This document shows positions 49,896-58,887 of a stretch of DNA of 64,000 nucleotides, in pieces (position 1 is the stretch's first letter; every line of letters begins with the position of its first letter). The translations under genes were made by a program, and so were the position numbers. This DNA is from Alistipes montrealensis. GTDB lineage: Bacteria > Bacteroidota > Bacteroidia > Bacteroidales > Rikenellaceae. The notes below the pieces were generated by a model. The model ran no database searches and was not told the DNA's origin. It saw nothing but the letters and a program-made list of their open reading frames with translations. The stretch lies in assembly GCF_018362775.1 (NCBI RefSeq), contig NZ_JAGYXY010000002.1, positions 124,001 to 188,000 of the forward strand, written 5' to 3'.

Positions 49896-51317
49896 TTACA
49901 GCAGCGGGGAAAACACCCGCATGAACGACTCCGCCAGGCGGCGTTTGCGGGAGCGGTTGAACCATTCGCCGGGCAGCAGCGCGTGGCAGCGCGCGGCGTC
50001 GTCTTCGAAGACCGCAGCCATGCGGGCCGTAAATTCCGTGTCGTAGACGAAGGCATTGACCTCGAAATTGTGTTCGAAACTGCGGAAATCCATGTTCGCC
50101 GAGCCGATGACAGTCAGCCCGTCGTCGATAATCAGCAGTTTGGAGTGCAGGAAACCGGGTTCGTAGAAGAGTATTTTCACCCCTGCTTTCATCATGTCGT
50201 CGAGGTAAGAATGCGACGCCAGGTCGACGACCTTCGAGTCGGAGCGCGCCGGGAGCATCAGCCGAACGTCGAGGCCGGCCAGCGCCGCCACCTGTAAGGA
50301 GGAGTTCAGCACGTCGGACGGAAGATAATAGGGCGTCTGAATCCAGATGCGTTTCTGCGCGTTCGAAACGGCGTAACTGTCGGCCTGCAGCAAAGCCCGC
50401 CACTTACCGAACGGACCGCTCGGCACGATCTGCAAAATATCGTTCGTATAACGTTCCGCCGCAGGATAATAGGCCGCGGCATAGATATTCTGTTTCGTGG
50501 TCGCCGACCAGTCGCTCAGGAACGACGCCTGCAATCCCGCCGCACCGTTGCCTTCGATCCGGAAATGGGTGTCGCGCCACGATCCCCACTCCGTGCCCCG
50601 GACATAGCGGTCGGCGATATTCATACCGCCGATGAAACCCACACGCCCGTCGACAATGGCGATTTTGCGGTGGTTGCGGTAGTTGACCTTACTCGTAAAA
50701 AGCGGGAATTTGACGTGCAGGAAGGAGAACACCTCGATACCTTCGCGGCGCATACCCTCGAAAAACGCTTTTTTCACACCGCTGCATCCCACGTCGTCGT
50801 AGAGGATGCGCACCATGACCCCCTCCCGGGCCTTCGCAACCAGCGCATCGCGCAGGCAGCAGCCCGTCCGGTCGTCGCAGAAGATGTAATACTGGATATG
50901 GACGTGGTGTTTCGCGCGGGCTATCTCCGCCAGCAGCGCCTCCATCTTCGACGCCCCGTCGGTGTAGGGGGTGATCCGGCTGCCGTAGAGCGGCACGGAG
51001 TGAATCGTAGAGGCGAGCAACGTGGCCAGCGGACGGTATTCGGCAGGAATGTCGGGCTGTTCGGCGTCGTGGGCCTCTTCGAGCTGCATGGTGATGCGCT
51101 TGCGCGTGCGGCGCGAGATGATGCGCTGCTTGGAGAGGTTCTGGCCGAAGAAAAAGTAGAAGATCAGCCCCACGACCGGGGCGAGCACCAGCACGATGAT
51201 CCACGGCAGGGTCTTCAGCGGATTCCGGTTGTCGGTGATGATAACCAGAACGATACCGAGGATCGTGACCGTGTAGATTACGAGAAAAGTATATGTCAGT
51301 ATTTGCTGCATATCCAT
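49896..51317 (-). CDS. cls: Cardiolipin synthase
   Basis: The 473-residue membrane enzyme has two N-terminal spans (TFLVIYTVTILGIVLVI and LPWIIVLVLAPVVGLIFYFFF). Two phospholipase-D HKD motifs follow: H216-K218-D223 in NHRKIAIVDGRVGFIGG and H391-K393-D398 in LHSKLLIIDDGLTVIGSANMD. It joins two phosphatidylglycerol molecules into cardiolipin. Length and layout are normal for the bacterial Cls family. Confidence 0.94.
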   Translation of the reverse strand: MDMQQILTYTFLVIYTVTILGIVLVIITDNRNPLKTLPWIIVLVLAPVVGLIFYFFFGQNLSKQRIISRRTRKRITMQLEEAHDAEQPDIPAEYRPLATLLASTIHSVPLYGSRITPYTDGASKMEALLAEIARAKHHVHIQYYIFCDDRTGCCLRDALVAKAREGVMVRILYDDVGCSGVKKAFFEGMRREGIEVFSFLHVKFPLFTSKVNYRNHRKIAIVDGRVGFIGGMNIADRYVRGTEWGSWRDTHFRIEGNGAAGLQASFLSDWSATTKQNIYAAAYYPAAERYTNDILQIVPSGPFGKWRALLQADSYAVSNAQKRIWIQTPYYLPSDVLNSSLQVAALAGLDVRLMLPARSDSKVVDLASHSYLDDMMKAGVKILFYEPGFLHSKLLIIDDGLTVIGSANMDFRSFEHNFEVNAFVYDTEFTARMAAVFEDDAARCHALLPGEWFNRSRKRRLAESFMRVFSPLL

Positions 51318-51365
51318 CGGTTTCTTCTCATCGTGCGGCCCGGAACCCGCGCCGGGGACGGGGTG

Positions 51366-52370
51366 TTACTGGTTCGGGAACTGCACCGAATAGAGCAGAT
51401 GCTCGACGCCGCGCATGTAATTGCGCTTGCGGGGCTTGTTGAGATCGGGAGCGAAGACGTAGCAATCGAGCGTGAAGACGCGGTTGGTGGCCGTATCGAC
51501 GGTCGTATAGCTGACGAACGGACCGCCCATGAAGTCGCCGTGCACGTCCCAGAAGCCGCGCAGTTCGCACCACAGGCGTCCTTCGAGCCGGAACAGGCGG
51601 TAATCAGGTTCGATCACGTCCGAAGTGGTCATATACGAGCCGTCCGACGGACCGGGAATCCGCGCCGCAAACTTGTTGCGTGCAGCGATCAGGGCCTTTT
51701 CGGTAAGCGCCTGCTTGCCTTCATAGGGGTAGGAATAGATGAAAAATCCCTGGCTCGCGGTAGGATATTCGTTGCGCGCCCAGAGGAAGTCGCCTTCCAG
51801 TTTGGCCTGGGTATATCCCTTCGGGACCTTCATTTCGACACCGAACGTCTTGAGGATATTGGCCTCGATCGAGGGGTTGCCGTAAGCGGCGTTAGCTTTC
51901 AGCGAGCGGTTGCGCTCGGCCTGTTCGAGTGCATAGACGAGGCTTTCGCGGTTCTCCGAAAGGTAGGCCACCAGCGCCTTGTCGTCGGGGCTCTGCACCG
52001 TCATCACGATCTGCGGCTCGGCCGTCACATCGTACTGCACGGCGGTATTGCTCTCTTTCACTGCCGGATCGACCAGGATCTTGAGGATATTGCGGTGGTC
52101 GGCAACCATGCCCGAAAATCCCCGCTCCTGGACGCGCAGCACGTCGAACAGCGGTTCTACCTGGTTCAGGTAGGGAACCGGAGCGGTGAAGATTGCGCGC
52201 AGCGTATCGCCGACCTCGCCCGTCCACTCTTTCTGGGGACAAACTACGATCAGTTCATAAGGTCTCCCCTGTGCACTTTTTTTCGGTTTGGTCAGGGTGT
52301 GGAAGGCATCACAGCCTGCCATCGTCGCGACGAGAAGCGCCGCAAATGCAATACGGTAAAACATTTTCAT
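51366..52370 (-). CDS. DUF4837 family lipoprotein
   Basis: The 334-residue protein has a lipobox (ATMAGCDAF) and a soluble domain starting RPYELIVVCPQKEWTGEVGD with FTAPVPYLNQVEPLFDV, which fits the Bacteroidota-specific DUF4837 family. The function is unknown. It sits just upstream of cls on the same strand (48-base gap) and is divergent from the deacetylase gene, with promoter elements packed into the 82-base gap. Confidence 0.8.
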   Translation of the reverse strand: MKMFYRIAFAALLVATMAGCDAFHTLTKPKKSAQGRPYELIVVCPQKEWTGEVGDTLRAIFTAPVPYLNQVEPLFDVLRVQERGFSGMVADHRNILKILVDPAVKESNTAVQYDVTAEPQIVMTVQSPDDKALVAYLSENRESLVYALEQAERNRSLKANAAYGNPSIEANILKTFGVEMKVPKGYTQAKLEGDFLWARNEYPTASQGFFIYSYPYEGKQALTEKALIAARNKFAARIPGPSDGSYMTTSDVIEPDYRLFRLEGRLWCELRGFWDVHGDFMGGPFVSYTTVDTATNRVFTLDCYVFAPDLNKPRKRNYMRGVEHLLYSVQFPNQ

Positions 52371-52397
52371 AGCCGGTCGATTCGAGTTGTCTTTTTA

Positions 52398-52405
52398 CAA
52401 ATATA
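52398..52405 (-). promoter_or_regulatory. -7 promoter element for the DUF4837-cls pair
   Basis: The minus strand reads TATATTTG, 27 bases before the DUF4837 ATG. It faces the deacetylase promoter 33 bases away. Confidence 0.5.
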
Positions 52406-52438
52406 CGTATATTTTTTCCAAATGGCACGGAATTTCAC

Positions 52439-52446
52439 TATTTTTG
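52439..52446 (+). promoter_or_regulatory. -7 promoter element for the polysaccharide deacetylase
   Basis: TATTTTTG matches TAnnTTTG and ends six bases before the predicted ATG, which implies a leaderless or nearly leaderless mRNA. Confidence 0.5.
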
Positions 52447-52452
52447 CGGGCT

Positions 52453-53061
52453 ATGCGTTTGAAACCGCCAAAAATAATCCGACGACTGATGCCGGACCTG
52501 ATCTGGGAGATCGACGACGAAGACGGCGTGTTCCTGACCTTCGACGACGGTCCTACGCCGGGTGTCACGGAGTGGATTCTCTCGACGCTGGACAAGTACG
52601 ATGCCAAAGCGACCTTCTTCGTACTGGGCAAGAACGTCGAGATGTACCCCGACCTCTACCGGCGCATCCTCGACGCCGGGCACAAAGTCGGGAACCACAC
52701 CTATTCGCACCAGAAGGGATGGGGCATGAGCCTCGAACGCTATACGGAGGACGTGGATTTCGCCAACGACCTGATACACAGCGAACTTTTCCGCCCGCCC
52801 TACGCACGCATCACTCCGGCGCAGGCGCGGTTCCTGGGGCAGCGCTACAAACTGGTGATGTGGGACATCATTTCGCGCGACTACAACCGCCGCCTCTCGC
52901 CCCGCACGTGCCTGAAGAACGTCACGAAATACCTCGCACCGGGCGCTATCGTGGTTTTCCACGACAGCGAAAAGGCCTTCCGCAACATGCGTTACGCCCT
53001 GCCCCGCACGCTGGAGAAGATTCGCCAGATGGGCCTCCGGTGCAAACCGATCGAGCTTTAA
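52453..53061 (+). CDS. Polysaccharide deacetylase (NodB domain)
   Basis: The 202-residue protein is essentially a NodB domain: FLTFDDGPTPGVTEWIL with the catalytic Asp pair, GNHTYSHQ with the metal His residues, FRPPYARIT, and VVFHDSEKA near the end. It removes N- or O-acetyl groups from glycans such as peptidoglycan. No signal peptide is evident, though the first residues (MRLKPPKIIRRL) are basic. The upstream frame crosses the promoter element and is excluded. Confidence 0.87.
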   Translation: MRLKPPKIIRRLMPDLIWEIDDEDGVFLTFDDGPTPGVTEWILSTLDKYDAKATFFVLGKNVEMYPDLYRRILDAGHKVGNHTYSHQKGWGMSLERYTEDVDFANDLIHSELFRPPYARITPAQARFLGQRYKLVMWDIISRDYNRRLSPRTCLKNVTKYLAPGAIVVFHDSEKAFRNMRYALPRTLEKIRQMGLRCKPIEL

Positions 53062-53089
53062 ATCCGGGCTGACAGCCCTGCGCACAGTC

Positions 53090-53127
53090 CCGAAAAGGAG
53101 CGTGTAGGATTTCCGGGATTTTTTTAT
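53090..53127 (+). terminator. Intrinsic terminator after the deacetylase
   Basis: TCCCGAAA pairs with TTTCCGGGA with one bulged base, followed by a seven-base T-run (53119-53125). It ends right at the efp promoter. Confidence 0.6.
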
Positions 53128-53135
53128 TAACTTTG
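53128..53135 (+). promoter_or_regulatory. -7 promoter element for efp
   Basis: TAACTTTG matches TAnnTTTG and lies 38 bases upstream of the efp ATG. It directly follows the T-run of the upstream terminator. Confidence 0.55.
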
Positions 53136-53172
53136 CGCCCGTGAAAGATAATAATTGTAAACTTATAATCCT

Positions 53173-53760
53173 ATGACAATTACAGCCGCTGATATCAAAA
53201 TCGGCATGTGCGTCGAAATGGACGGCAAGACGTTTCTCGTAGTCGATTTCCAGCACTGCAAACCGGGCAAAGGTCCTGCTTTTGTCCGTTCGAAACTCAA
53301 GAACCTCGAAAACGGCCGCGTGCTGGACAACACCTTCTCGTCGGTGGGCCAGAAAATCGAGCAGGTACGCGTAGAGCGCCGTCCCTACCAGTTCACCTAC
53401 GAGGACGACCTGGGTGCGCACTTCATGCACACCGAGACCTTCGAGGAGATCAACATCGACAAGAACCTGATCAACAACTACGATCTGATTACCGACGGCC
53501 AGATCGTCGAGGTGATGTTCCACACCGAGAAGGAGAGCGTCCTTTCGGCCGAGCTGCCCCCGATCGTCGACATGGAGGTGATCTACACCGAACCGGGCAT
53601 CAAGGGCGACACGGCATCGACCAACTCGCTCAAACCCGCCACGGTAAACTCCGCGACCGCAAAAGACGGCGCCACGATCCGCGTGCCGCTGTTCATCAAC
53701 ACGGGAGACAAGATCCGCGTAGATACCCGCACGCGCGAGTATTACGAGCGTATCAAGTAG
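53173..53760 (+). CDS. efp: Translation elongation factor P
   Basis: The 195-residue protein has the three beta-barrel domains of EF-P, which helps ribosomes through proline stretches. The loop that inserts next to the P-site tRNA reads HCKPGKGPAF, with Lys33 where the E. coli protein carries a modified Lys34. The C-terminus has the usual GDKIRVDTRTREYYERIK. The modification enzyme is not encoded in the window. Confidence 0.96.
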   Translation: MTITAADIKIGMCVEMDGKTFLVVDFQHCKPGKGPAFVRSKLKNLENGRVLDNTFSSVGQKIEQVRVERRPYQFTYEDDLGAHFMHTETFEEINIDKNLINNYDLITDGQIVEVMFHTEKESVLSAELPPIVDMEVIYTEPGIKGDTASTNSLKPATVNSATAKDGATIRVPLFINTGDKIRVDTRTREYYERIK

Positions 53761-53794
53761 TTTTCGATTCTTACGGGCACTGCTGCCCTGCAAT

Positions 53795-53824
53795 AAAAAA
53801 GGTCCTTTCCGAAGGACCTTTTTT
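53795..53824 (+). terminator. Intrinsic terminator after efp
   Basis: The stem GGTCCTT/AAGGACC, with six A before and six T after, is base-for-base the same as the terminator after the GH115 gene. Confidence 0.88.
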
Positions 53825-53921
53825 ATTTGCCCTTCGGCGCGGCCGGGACATATTCTTCGCCTGAAGAACGGAAAGCGACATACCCCGGTTCCGGATTCAG
53901 GAAAGCGGTTAATTAAACGGA

Positions 53922-53956
53922 GTGTGGCGCGAATGGGAAACCCATCCGCGCCACAC
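53922..53956 (-). terminator. Long stem-loop after the FucP-like transporter gene
   Basis: Fifteen paired bases with one mismatch (53922-53937 with 53941-53956, loop AAA) lie 34 bases beyond the transporter stop. On the minus strand a weak T-containing tail follows. It is a strong 3' stem that may protect or end the mRNA. Confidence 0.65.
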
Positions 53957-53990
53957 GGGAACAAGAGCAAAAAGCTCTGTATAATCGGAA

Positions 53991-55277
53991 CTACTCCTCT
54001 ACGGGAATGTCCTTGTTGACGTTCTTCGAACCTACGAGTGCGTAGAAGAGCATGTAGGCCAGACCGGCGATGATTACCCAGTAGCTCGACAGGTAGTTGG
54101 AAATGTCGGCAACATAGCCCTGGATCAGCGGGAGGATACCGCCGCCGCAAACCATCACCATAAAGATACCCGAGCCCATGGAGGTATATTTGCCGAGGCC
54201 CTCAACCGCGAGGTTGAAGATACCGCCCCACATCACCGACGTGCAGAGGCCGCACAGCGTGAGGAACATGACGCCGATGGGAACTTCGATCATGGCAAAG
54301 CCCGTACCGGTGAACACCGGCATACGGCCCATCGTATCGATCGGAGCGAAGATACCCAGCAATACGAAGGCAAGGGCCACGACGGAAACCACCGTCAACT
54401 GAACCTTACTCGACACCTTACCGCCGATGACACCGCCGATCAGACGGCCGCACATCATCAGGAACCAGTAAGTACCCACGAGCGAACCGGCCGCAGCCGC
54501 AGCCATTCCGACACCCGGCGTCGCAGCGTCGGGAGTAGAAGTCAGGAACAGGTTCATGAAGTTGGGGATACCCACTTCGACACCTACATAGATAAAGATA
54601 GCCACCGTACCCAGTACGAAGTGGCGGAACGACATGGCGCTGTGCTTGTCCTTCTTCTCGGTCTTGGCGCTCTGGATCGCGAAGGGTTCGGGAATGCGAA
54701 CCGCTGCCAGCACGAAGAATACGACCGCGAAGATACCCATGGCGATGAACAGGGCGGGAGCCGCATCGCTGATCGTCGCATTGGCTGCATTACCCATCAG
54801 GTAACCTACGAGGATCGGCACGATAGTCGCCGAAATCGAGTTGAGCGAGCCGCCGAACTGGATAAGCTGATTACCCTTCTTGCCGCCGCCGCCGAGCGTG
54901 TTGAGCATCGGGTTCACCACCGTATTGAGCATACACATCGAGAAGCCCGAAACGAAGGCGCCGATCAGGTAGACCGAGAAACTGCCGGCAACACCCGAAA
55001 GATACTGGATGCCCACACCGACGAAGCCCACGACCACGGCGGCCAGCGCCGTCTTCTTATAGCCGATACGCTTGAGCATCATACCCGCCGGAATACCCAT
55101 CACCGCATAGGCGATGAAGTTGGCGAAGTTGCCCAGCTGCGACATCCAGTTCGCCACGGCAAACTGATTCTTCACGATGACGCCCAGCGGATTCGAAAGT
55201 CCCGTCACGAAGGAGATCATTGCAAAGAGCAAGAACATCATGACGATGGGCAAGGTGTAATTTTTCTTTTGTTCCAT
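53991..55277 (-). CDS. FucP-like major facilitator superfamily sugar transporter
   Basis: The 428-residue protein has about twelve membrane spans and the fucose/glucose-galactose permease type start (LPIVMMFLLFAMISFVTGLSNPLG, with PAGMMLKRIGYKK in the second-third loop). The family imports sugars by proton symport. The particular sugar is not readable. I start at MEQKKNYTLP, as the TTG four codons earlier is unlikely. It stands alone with a strong 3' stem. Confidence 0.87.
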   Translation of the reverse strand: MEQKKNYTLPIVMMFLLFAMISFVTGLSNPLGVIVKNQFAVANWMSQLGNFANFIAYAVMGIPAGMMLKRIGYKKTALAAVVVGFVGVGIQYLSGVAGSFSVYLIGAFVSGFSMCMLNTVVNPMLNTLGGGGKKGNQLIQFGGSLNSISATIVPILVGYLMGNAANATISDAAPALFIAMGIFAVVFFVLAAVRIPEPFAIQSAKTEKKDKHSAMSFRHFVLGTVAIFIYVGVEVGIPNFMNLFLTSTPDAATPGVGMAAAAAGSLVGTYWFLMMCGRLIGGVIGGKVSSKVQLTVVSVVALAFVLLGIFAPIDTMGRMPVFTGTGFAMIEVPIGVMFLTLCGLCTSVMWGGIFNLAVEGLGKYTSMGSGIFMVMVCGGGILPLIQGYVADISNYLSSYWVIIAGLAYMLFYALVGSKNVNKDIPVEE

Positions 55278-55319
55278 AAAATTTATCAATGTTTAGGTTA
55301 ATAAGTTTTCAGGGAGGGG

Positions 55320-56309
55320 TTATCGGTCCCGTTCGGCGATATAGGCGCAGAGGTTGACCAGCGCCGAGCGGTATTCGGAATCCGGATAGTCGGCGAGCAT
55401 CTCCACGGCGCGGGCGATGTAGCCCTGCATCACCTCGGCGGCGAACGCAAGGCCGCCTTCGTTCTCGACCGTGGAGCGCAGGTATTCTACATCCTCGTCG
55501 TTCTCGTGGCAGCGGGCCAGCCGTTCGAGCAGCTCCTTGCGGCGGGATTCCGAGGCGCGGTCAAGCACGGAAAGCAGCGGCAGGGTGATTTTCCCTTCGC
55601 GCAGGTCGTTGTTGGCGGGTTTTCCGGTGTGGGCCGTCGGGGTGTAGTCGAGAATGTCGTCCTGGATCTGGAAAGCCATGCCCACGGCTTCGCCGAAGCG
55701 GCGCATCGTGGCCACCTTGTCGCGCGTGGCGCTCACGGCCAGGGCTCCGGCCGACGCGCTGACGCCCAGCAGGCTCGCAGTCTTCTTATAAATAATGTCG
55801 AGGTAGGCCTGGCGGGTCATCGTGCTGTTGGCGGCGCATTCGTCCTGCAGGACCTCGCCTTCGCACAGTGCGGCCATCGACCCGCAGACGTGCGTCACCA
55901 GGTCGAACTGTCCGCTCTGCAAACCGATATTCATATTTTTGGCAAGGATATAATCGCCCAGGATTACGGCTTTGTGCGACTGCCAGCGGGCGTTGGCCGA
56001 CGGTTTCCCGCGGCGCATGTCGGCCTCGTCGATCACGTCGTCATGGATCAGCGACGCAACGTGGACCATTTCGACCAGCATGGCCGCGAGACAGGCCCTG
56101 CGGCCCGTAGCGGCCCCTTTGACCGGGGCGTTCATCGCCGCCGAAAGCATGACAAGCATGGGACGGATGCCTTTGCCGCGCGCCGAAAGGGCGTAACGCA
56201 GCATATCGGAGAGCAGCTCCCCCTCGGCCGTAAACTGGCGGTCTACGAATTCGTCGAAGGCCTCCAGTTCCGCAGTCACGGGTTTGCGGATGTCATCGAG
56301 TGTAATCAT
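55320..56309 (-). CDS. Long-chain polyprenyl diphosphate synthase
   Basis: The 329-residue trans-isoprenyl synthase has both Asp-rich motifs: LIHDDVIDEADMRRGKPSANARW near residue 83 and MAFQIQDDILDYTP near residue 210. It makes the isoprenoid diphosphate for menaquinone, the substrate for the menA product encoded at the other end of the window. The start at MITLDDIRKPV is set by a promoter element that overlaps the longer frame; the transcript would be almost leaderless. Confidence 0.92.
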   Translation of the reverse strand: MITLDDIRKPVTAELEAFDEFVDRQFTAEGELLSDMLRYALSARGKGIRPMLVMLSAAMNAPVKGAATGRRACLAAMLVEMVHVASLIHDDVIDEADMRRGKPSANARWQSHKAVILGDYILAKNMNIGLQSGQFDLVTHVCGSMAALCEGEVLQDECAANSTMTRQAYLDIIYKKTASLLGVSASAGALAVSATRDKVATMRRFGEAVGMAFQIQDDILDYTPTAHTGKPANNDLREGKITLPLLSVLDRASESRRKELLERLARCHENDEDVEYLRSTVENEGGLAFAAEVMQGYIARAVEMLADYPDSEYRSALVNLCAYIAERDR

Positions 56310-56314
56310 ATCCG

Positions 56315-56322
56315 CAAAGATA
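56315..56322 (-). promoter_or_regulatory. -7 promoter element for the polyprenyl synthase
   Basis: The minus strand reads TATCTTTG, ending only five bases before the predicted ATG. This suggests a leaderless transcript. Confidence 0.5.
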
Positions 56323-56365
56323 GTCATTTTTCGCAATGAAGACACGGACTGTCAATGTTTTTTCG

Positions 56366-56373
56366 TACCTTTG
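56366..56373 (+). promoter_or_regulatory. -7 promoter element for the YfhO gene
   Basis: TACCTTTG matches TAnnTTTG and lies 23 bases before the ATG of the YfhO-like gene. It is divergent from the polyprenyl synthase promoter. Confidence 0.55.
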
Positions 56374-56396
56374 GCAATCGGTTAAGATACGCTGAA

Positions 56397-58883
56397 ATGG
56401 ATTTTTCGAACACTATAGGATCAAAACTGCTGCCGGCCGCGGCAGCCCTCGCAATCTTCTTCGTAGTGAGCGCCGCCTATTTCGCCCCGCAGTTCCGGGG
56501 CGAGGTGCTGCCCCAGCACGATGTCATCCAATACGAAGGTATGGCCAAGGACATCAGCGACATGCGCGCCGCGACGGGCGAGGACCCGCAATGGACGGGC
56601 GGCATGTTCGGCGGAATGCCGGCCTACCTGATCAACGTTGCCTACCCGGCCCAGTTGGTGAAAAACACCGTGGGCAAAGTGGTGAAAATCATCGACACGC
56701 CCGCCGGATTCCTGTTTTTCGCCATGACGGCCATGTGGCTCATGCTGCTGATTTTCGGGGTCAACCCGTGGGTGGGCATTGTCGCGTCGCTGGCCTACGG
56801 ACTTTCGACCTACTTCCTGCTGATCATCGGCGCGGGGCACGTCACGAAGATGTGGGCGCTGGTTTACGCCCCGCTGATGATGGGCGGCGCATGGATGACC
56901 CTGCGGGGCAACGTCTGGTGCGGCGCAGCACTCACGGCGCTCACGGCGTCGCTCGAAATCGGCGCCAACCACCCACAGATCACCTACTATTTCCTCGTGG
57001 CGATGGCCGCATTCTGGGTCAGCGAAGGCATCGCCTCCTTCCGGGAAAAACGGATGAAGAATTTCGCCCTGCGTACGGCAGCCCTGGCTGCGGCGGGCAT
57101 CCTGGCCGTAGGATCGAACTTCTCGCCCCTGTGGTACACGGCCAAACATTCGAAGGAGACCATCCGCGGCGGTTCGGAGCTGGCCGCGACGGCCGAAACC
57201 TCGACGAGCGGCCTTGCCCTCGACTATGCCACGGCGTGGAGCTACGGCAAAGCCGAGACCTTCAACCTGCTGATTCCCGACTTCATGGGCCGCGAATCGG
57301 GCACGACCTTCCCGGCCGACGGACAGACCGCAGCCGTACTGAACGACTACGGGCTGCGCGGCGCGGCGCAGCAACTGGGCGTATACTGGGGCACGCAGCC
57401 TTACACGGGCGGCCCGACCTACCTCGGAGCCGCCGCCATATTCCTCGCCGCGCTGGGCATCGCGCTGGCCCGGGGCCGCAACAAATGGTGGATCATCGCC
57501 GCATGCGTGCTGATGATCCTGCTGGCCTGGGGCCGCAACCTGATGGGATTCACGGAATTTGCGTTCAAATACCTGCCCGGTTACAACAAGTTCCGCACCG
57601 TGTCGATGACGCTCGTCGTCGTGCAATGGGCCGTGCCGCTGCTGGGGGCGTTCGCCCTGATGCGGCTCTGGAAAGGCGAAATCCCCCGCGAGCGGCTGCT
57701 GCGCGGACTGGCGTGGTCCGCGGGAATCACCGGGGGCCTCTGCCTGCTGTTCGCCGTCGCCGGAGGCCTGTTCTTCGACTTCGGGCGTGCGCAGAGCGCC
57801 GCCGAGATGACCGATACGTTCCGCCACATCTTCGAGAGCAACAACATGCAGTCGTACATCGACCGCGGGATGGACGTGGAATGGGCGGAAGCGACAGCCG
57901 ACGCTATGGCCGCCGACCGTGCGGCGATGATGCAGGCCGACGCATGGCGTTCGCTGCTGATGATCCTGCTGGCGGCAGGCGGTGTGGCGCTGTTCGCCCT
58001 GCGAAAGATCAACAAATACATGCTGACGGGCCTGCTCGGGGCCGTGATGCTGCTGGACCTCGTGCCGGTCGACCTGCGGTTCCTTTCGTCGGACAATTTC
58101 GTTTCGACGCAGCGCAACCGGGTGACGGCCTCGGCGGCCGACAAGGCGATCATGCAGGACACGGACCCGGGTTACCGGGTGCTGAACCTCACGGTCAGCC
58201 CCTTCAACGACGCTACGACCTCCTATTTCCACCGTTCCGTAGGCGGTTACCACGGTGCGAAACTGGCCCGCTACCAGGACCTGATCGACCGCTACCTCTC
58301 CCGGGTCGACGACGGCGTGCTGGACATGCTCAACACACGCTACCTGATCGTTCAGGGCAAGGAGGGACAGCCCGAACCGCGCATCCGTACGACAGCCAAC
58401 GGGGCGGCGTGGTTCGTGGACAGCCTCGTATACGTCCCGACGGCACAGGCCGAAATCGATGCGCTGGAAACCATCGACACCAAAACCACGGCGGTAATCG
58501 CCGCCAAAGACGAGACGCTGACTGCCGGAATTGCCCAGGCGGCTCCCGGCGCCGATTCCACCCGCACGATCGCACTCACGGAATATCGCCCGAACTACCT
58601 TAAATATGAATACACCGCACCGGAAAAATCGGCGGCGGTCTTCTCGGAGATTTTCTACGACCACGGCTGGACAGCCTATGTCGACGGCGAAGAGACGCCC
58701 TACTTCCGGGCCGACTACATCCTGCGGGCGATGACGCTCCCCGCCGGAACGCACACCGTCGAATGGCGGTTCCGCGCCCCGGGCTGGACAACCGTCGAAG
58801 GCGTGACGCTCGCCGCATCGCTCGCGATCCTGCTGGGCGCGATTGCCGCACTGGTATATTGTTTCCGCAAGAAAAAAGCGTAA
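56397..58883 (+). CDS. YfhO-family multi-span membrane protein
   Basis: The 828-residue protein has about a dozen membrane spans in the first 570 residues and a large soluble C-terminal domain. The extracytoplasmic loop after span 1 has QHDVIQYEGMAKDI and GGMFGGMPAYL, typical of YfhO proteins. These resemble GT-C glycosyltransferases and in Firmicutes glycosylate teichoic acids; in Bacteroidota the substrate is unknown. The start is chosen at MDFSNTIGSKLL because the promoter lies inside the longer frame. The ftsX gene begins four bases after its stop. Confidence 0.87.
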   Translation: MDFSNTIGSKLLPAAAALAIFFVVSAAYFAPQFRGEVLPQHDVIQYEGMAKDISDMRAATGEDPQWTGGMFGGMPAYLINVAYPAQLVKNTVGKVVKIIDTPAGFLFFAMTAMWLMLLIFGVNPWVGIVASLAYGLSTYFLLIIGAGHVTKMWALVYAPLMMGGAWMTLRGNVWCGAALTALTASLEIGANHPQITYYFLVAMAAFWVSEGIASFREKRMKNFALRTAALAAAGILAVGSNFSPLWYTAKHSKETIRGGSELAATAETSTSGLALDYATAWSYGKAETFNLLIPDFMGRESGTTFPADGQTAAVLNDYGLRGAAQQLGVYWGTQPYTGGPTYLGAAAIFLAALGIALARGRNKWWIIAACVLMILLAWGRNLMGFTEFAFKYLPGYNKFRTVSMTLVVVQWAVPLLGAFALMRLWKGEIPRERLLRGLAWSAGITGGLCLLFAVAGGLFFDFGRAQSAAEMTDTFRHIFESNNMQSYIDRGMDVEWAEATADAMAADRAAMMQADAWRSLLMILLAAGGVALFALRKINKYMLTGLLGAVMLLDLVPVDLRFLSSDNFVSTQRNRVTASAADKAIMQDTDPGYRVLNLTVSPFNDATTSYFHRSVGGYHGAKLARYQDLIDRYLSRVDDGVLDMLNTRYLIVQGKEGQPEPRIRTTANGAAWFVDSLVYVPTAQAEIDALETIDTKTTAVIAAKDETLTAGIAQAAPGADSTRTIALTEYRPNYLKYEYTAPEKSAAVFSEIFYDHGWTAYVDGEETPYFRADYILRAMTLPAGTHTVEWRFRAPGWTTVEGVTLAASLAILLGAIAALVYCFRKKKA

Positions 58884-58887
58884 AGTT

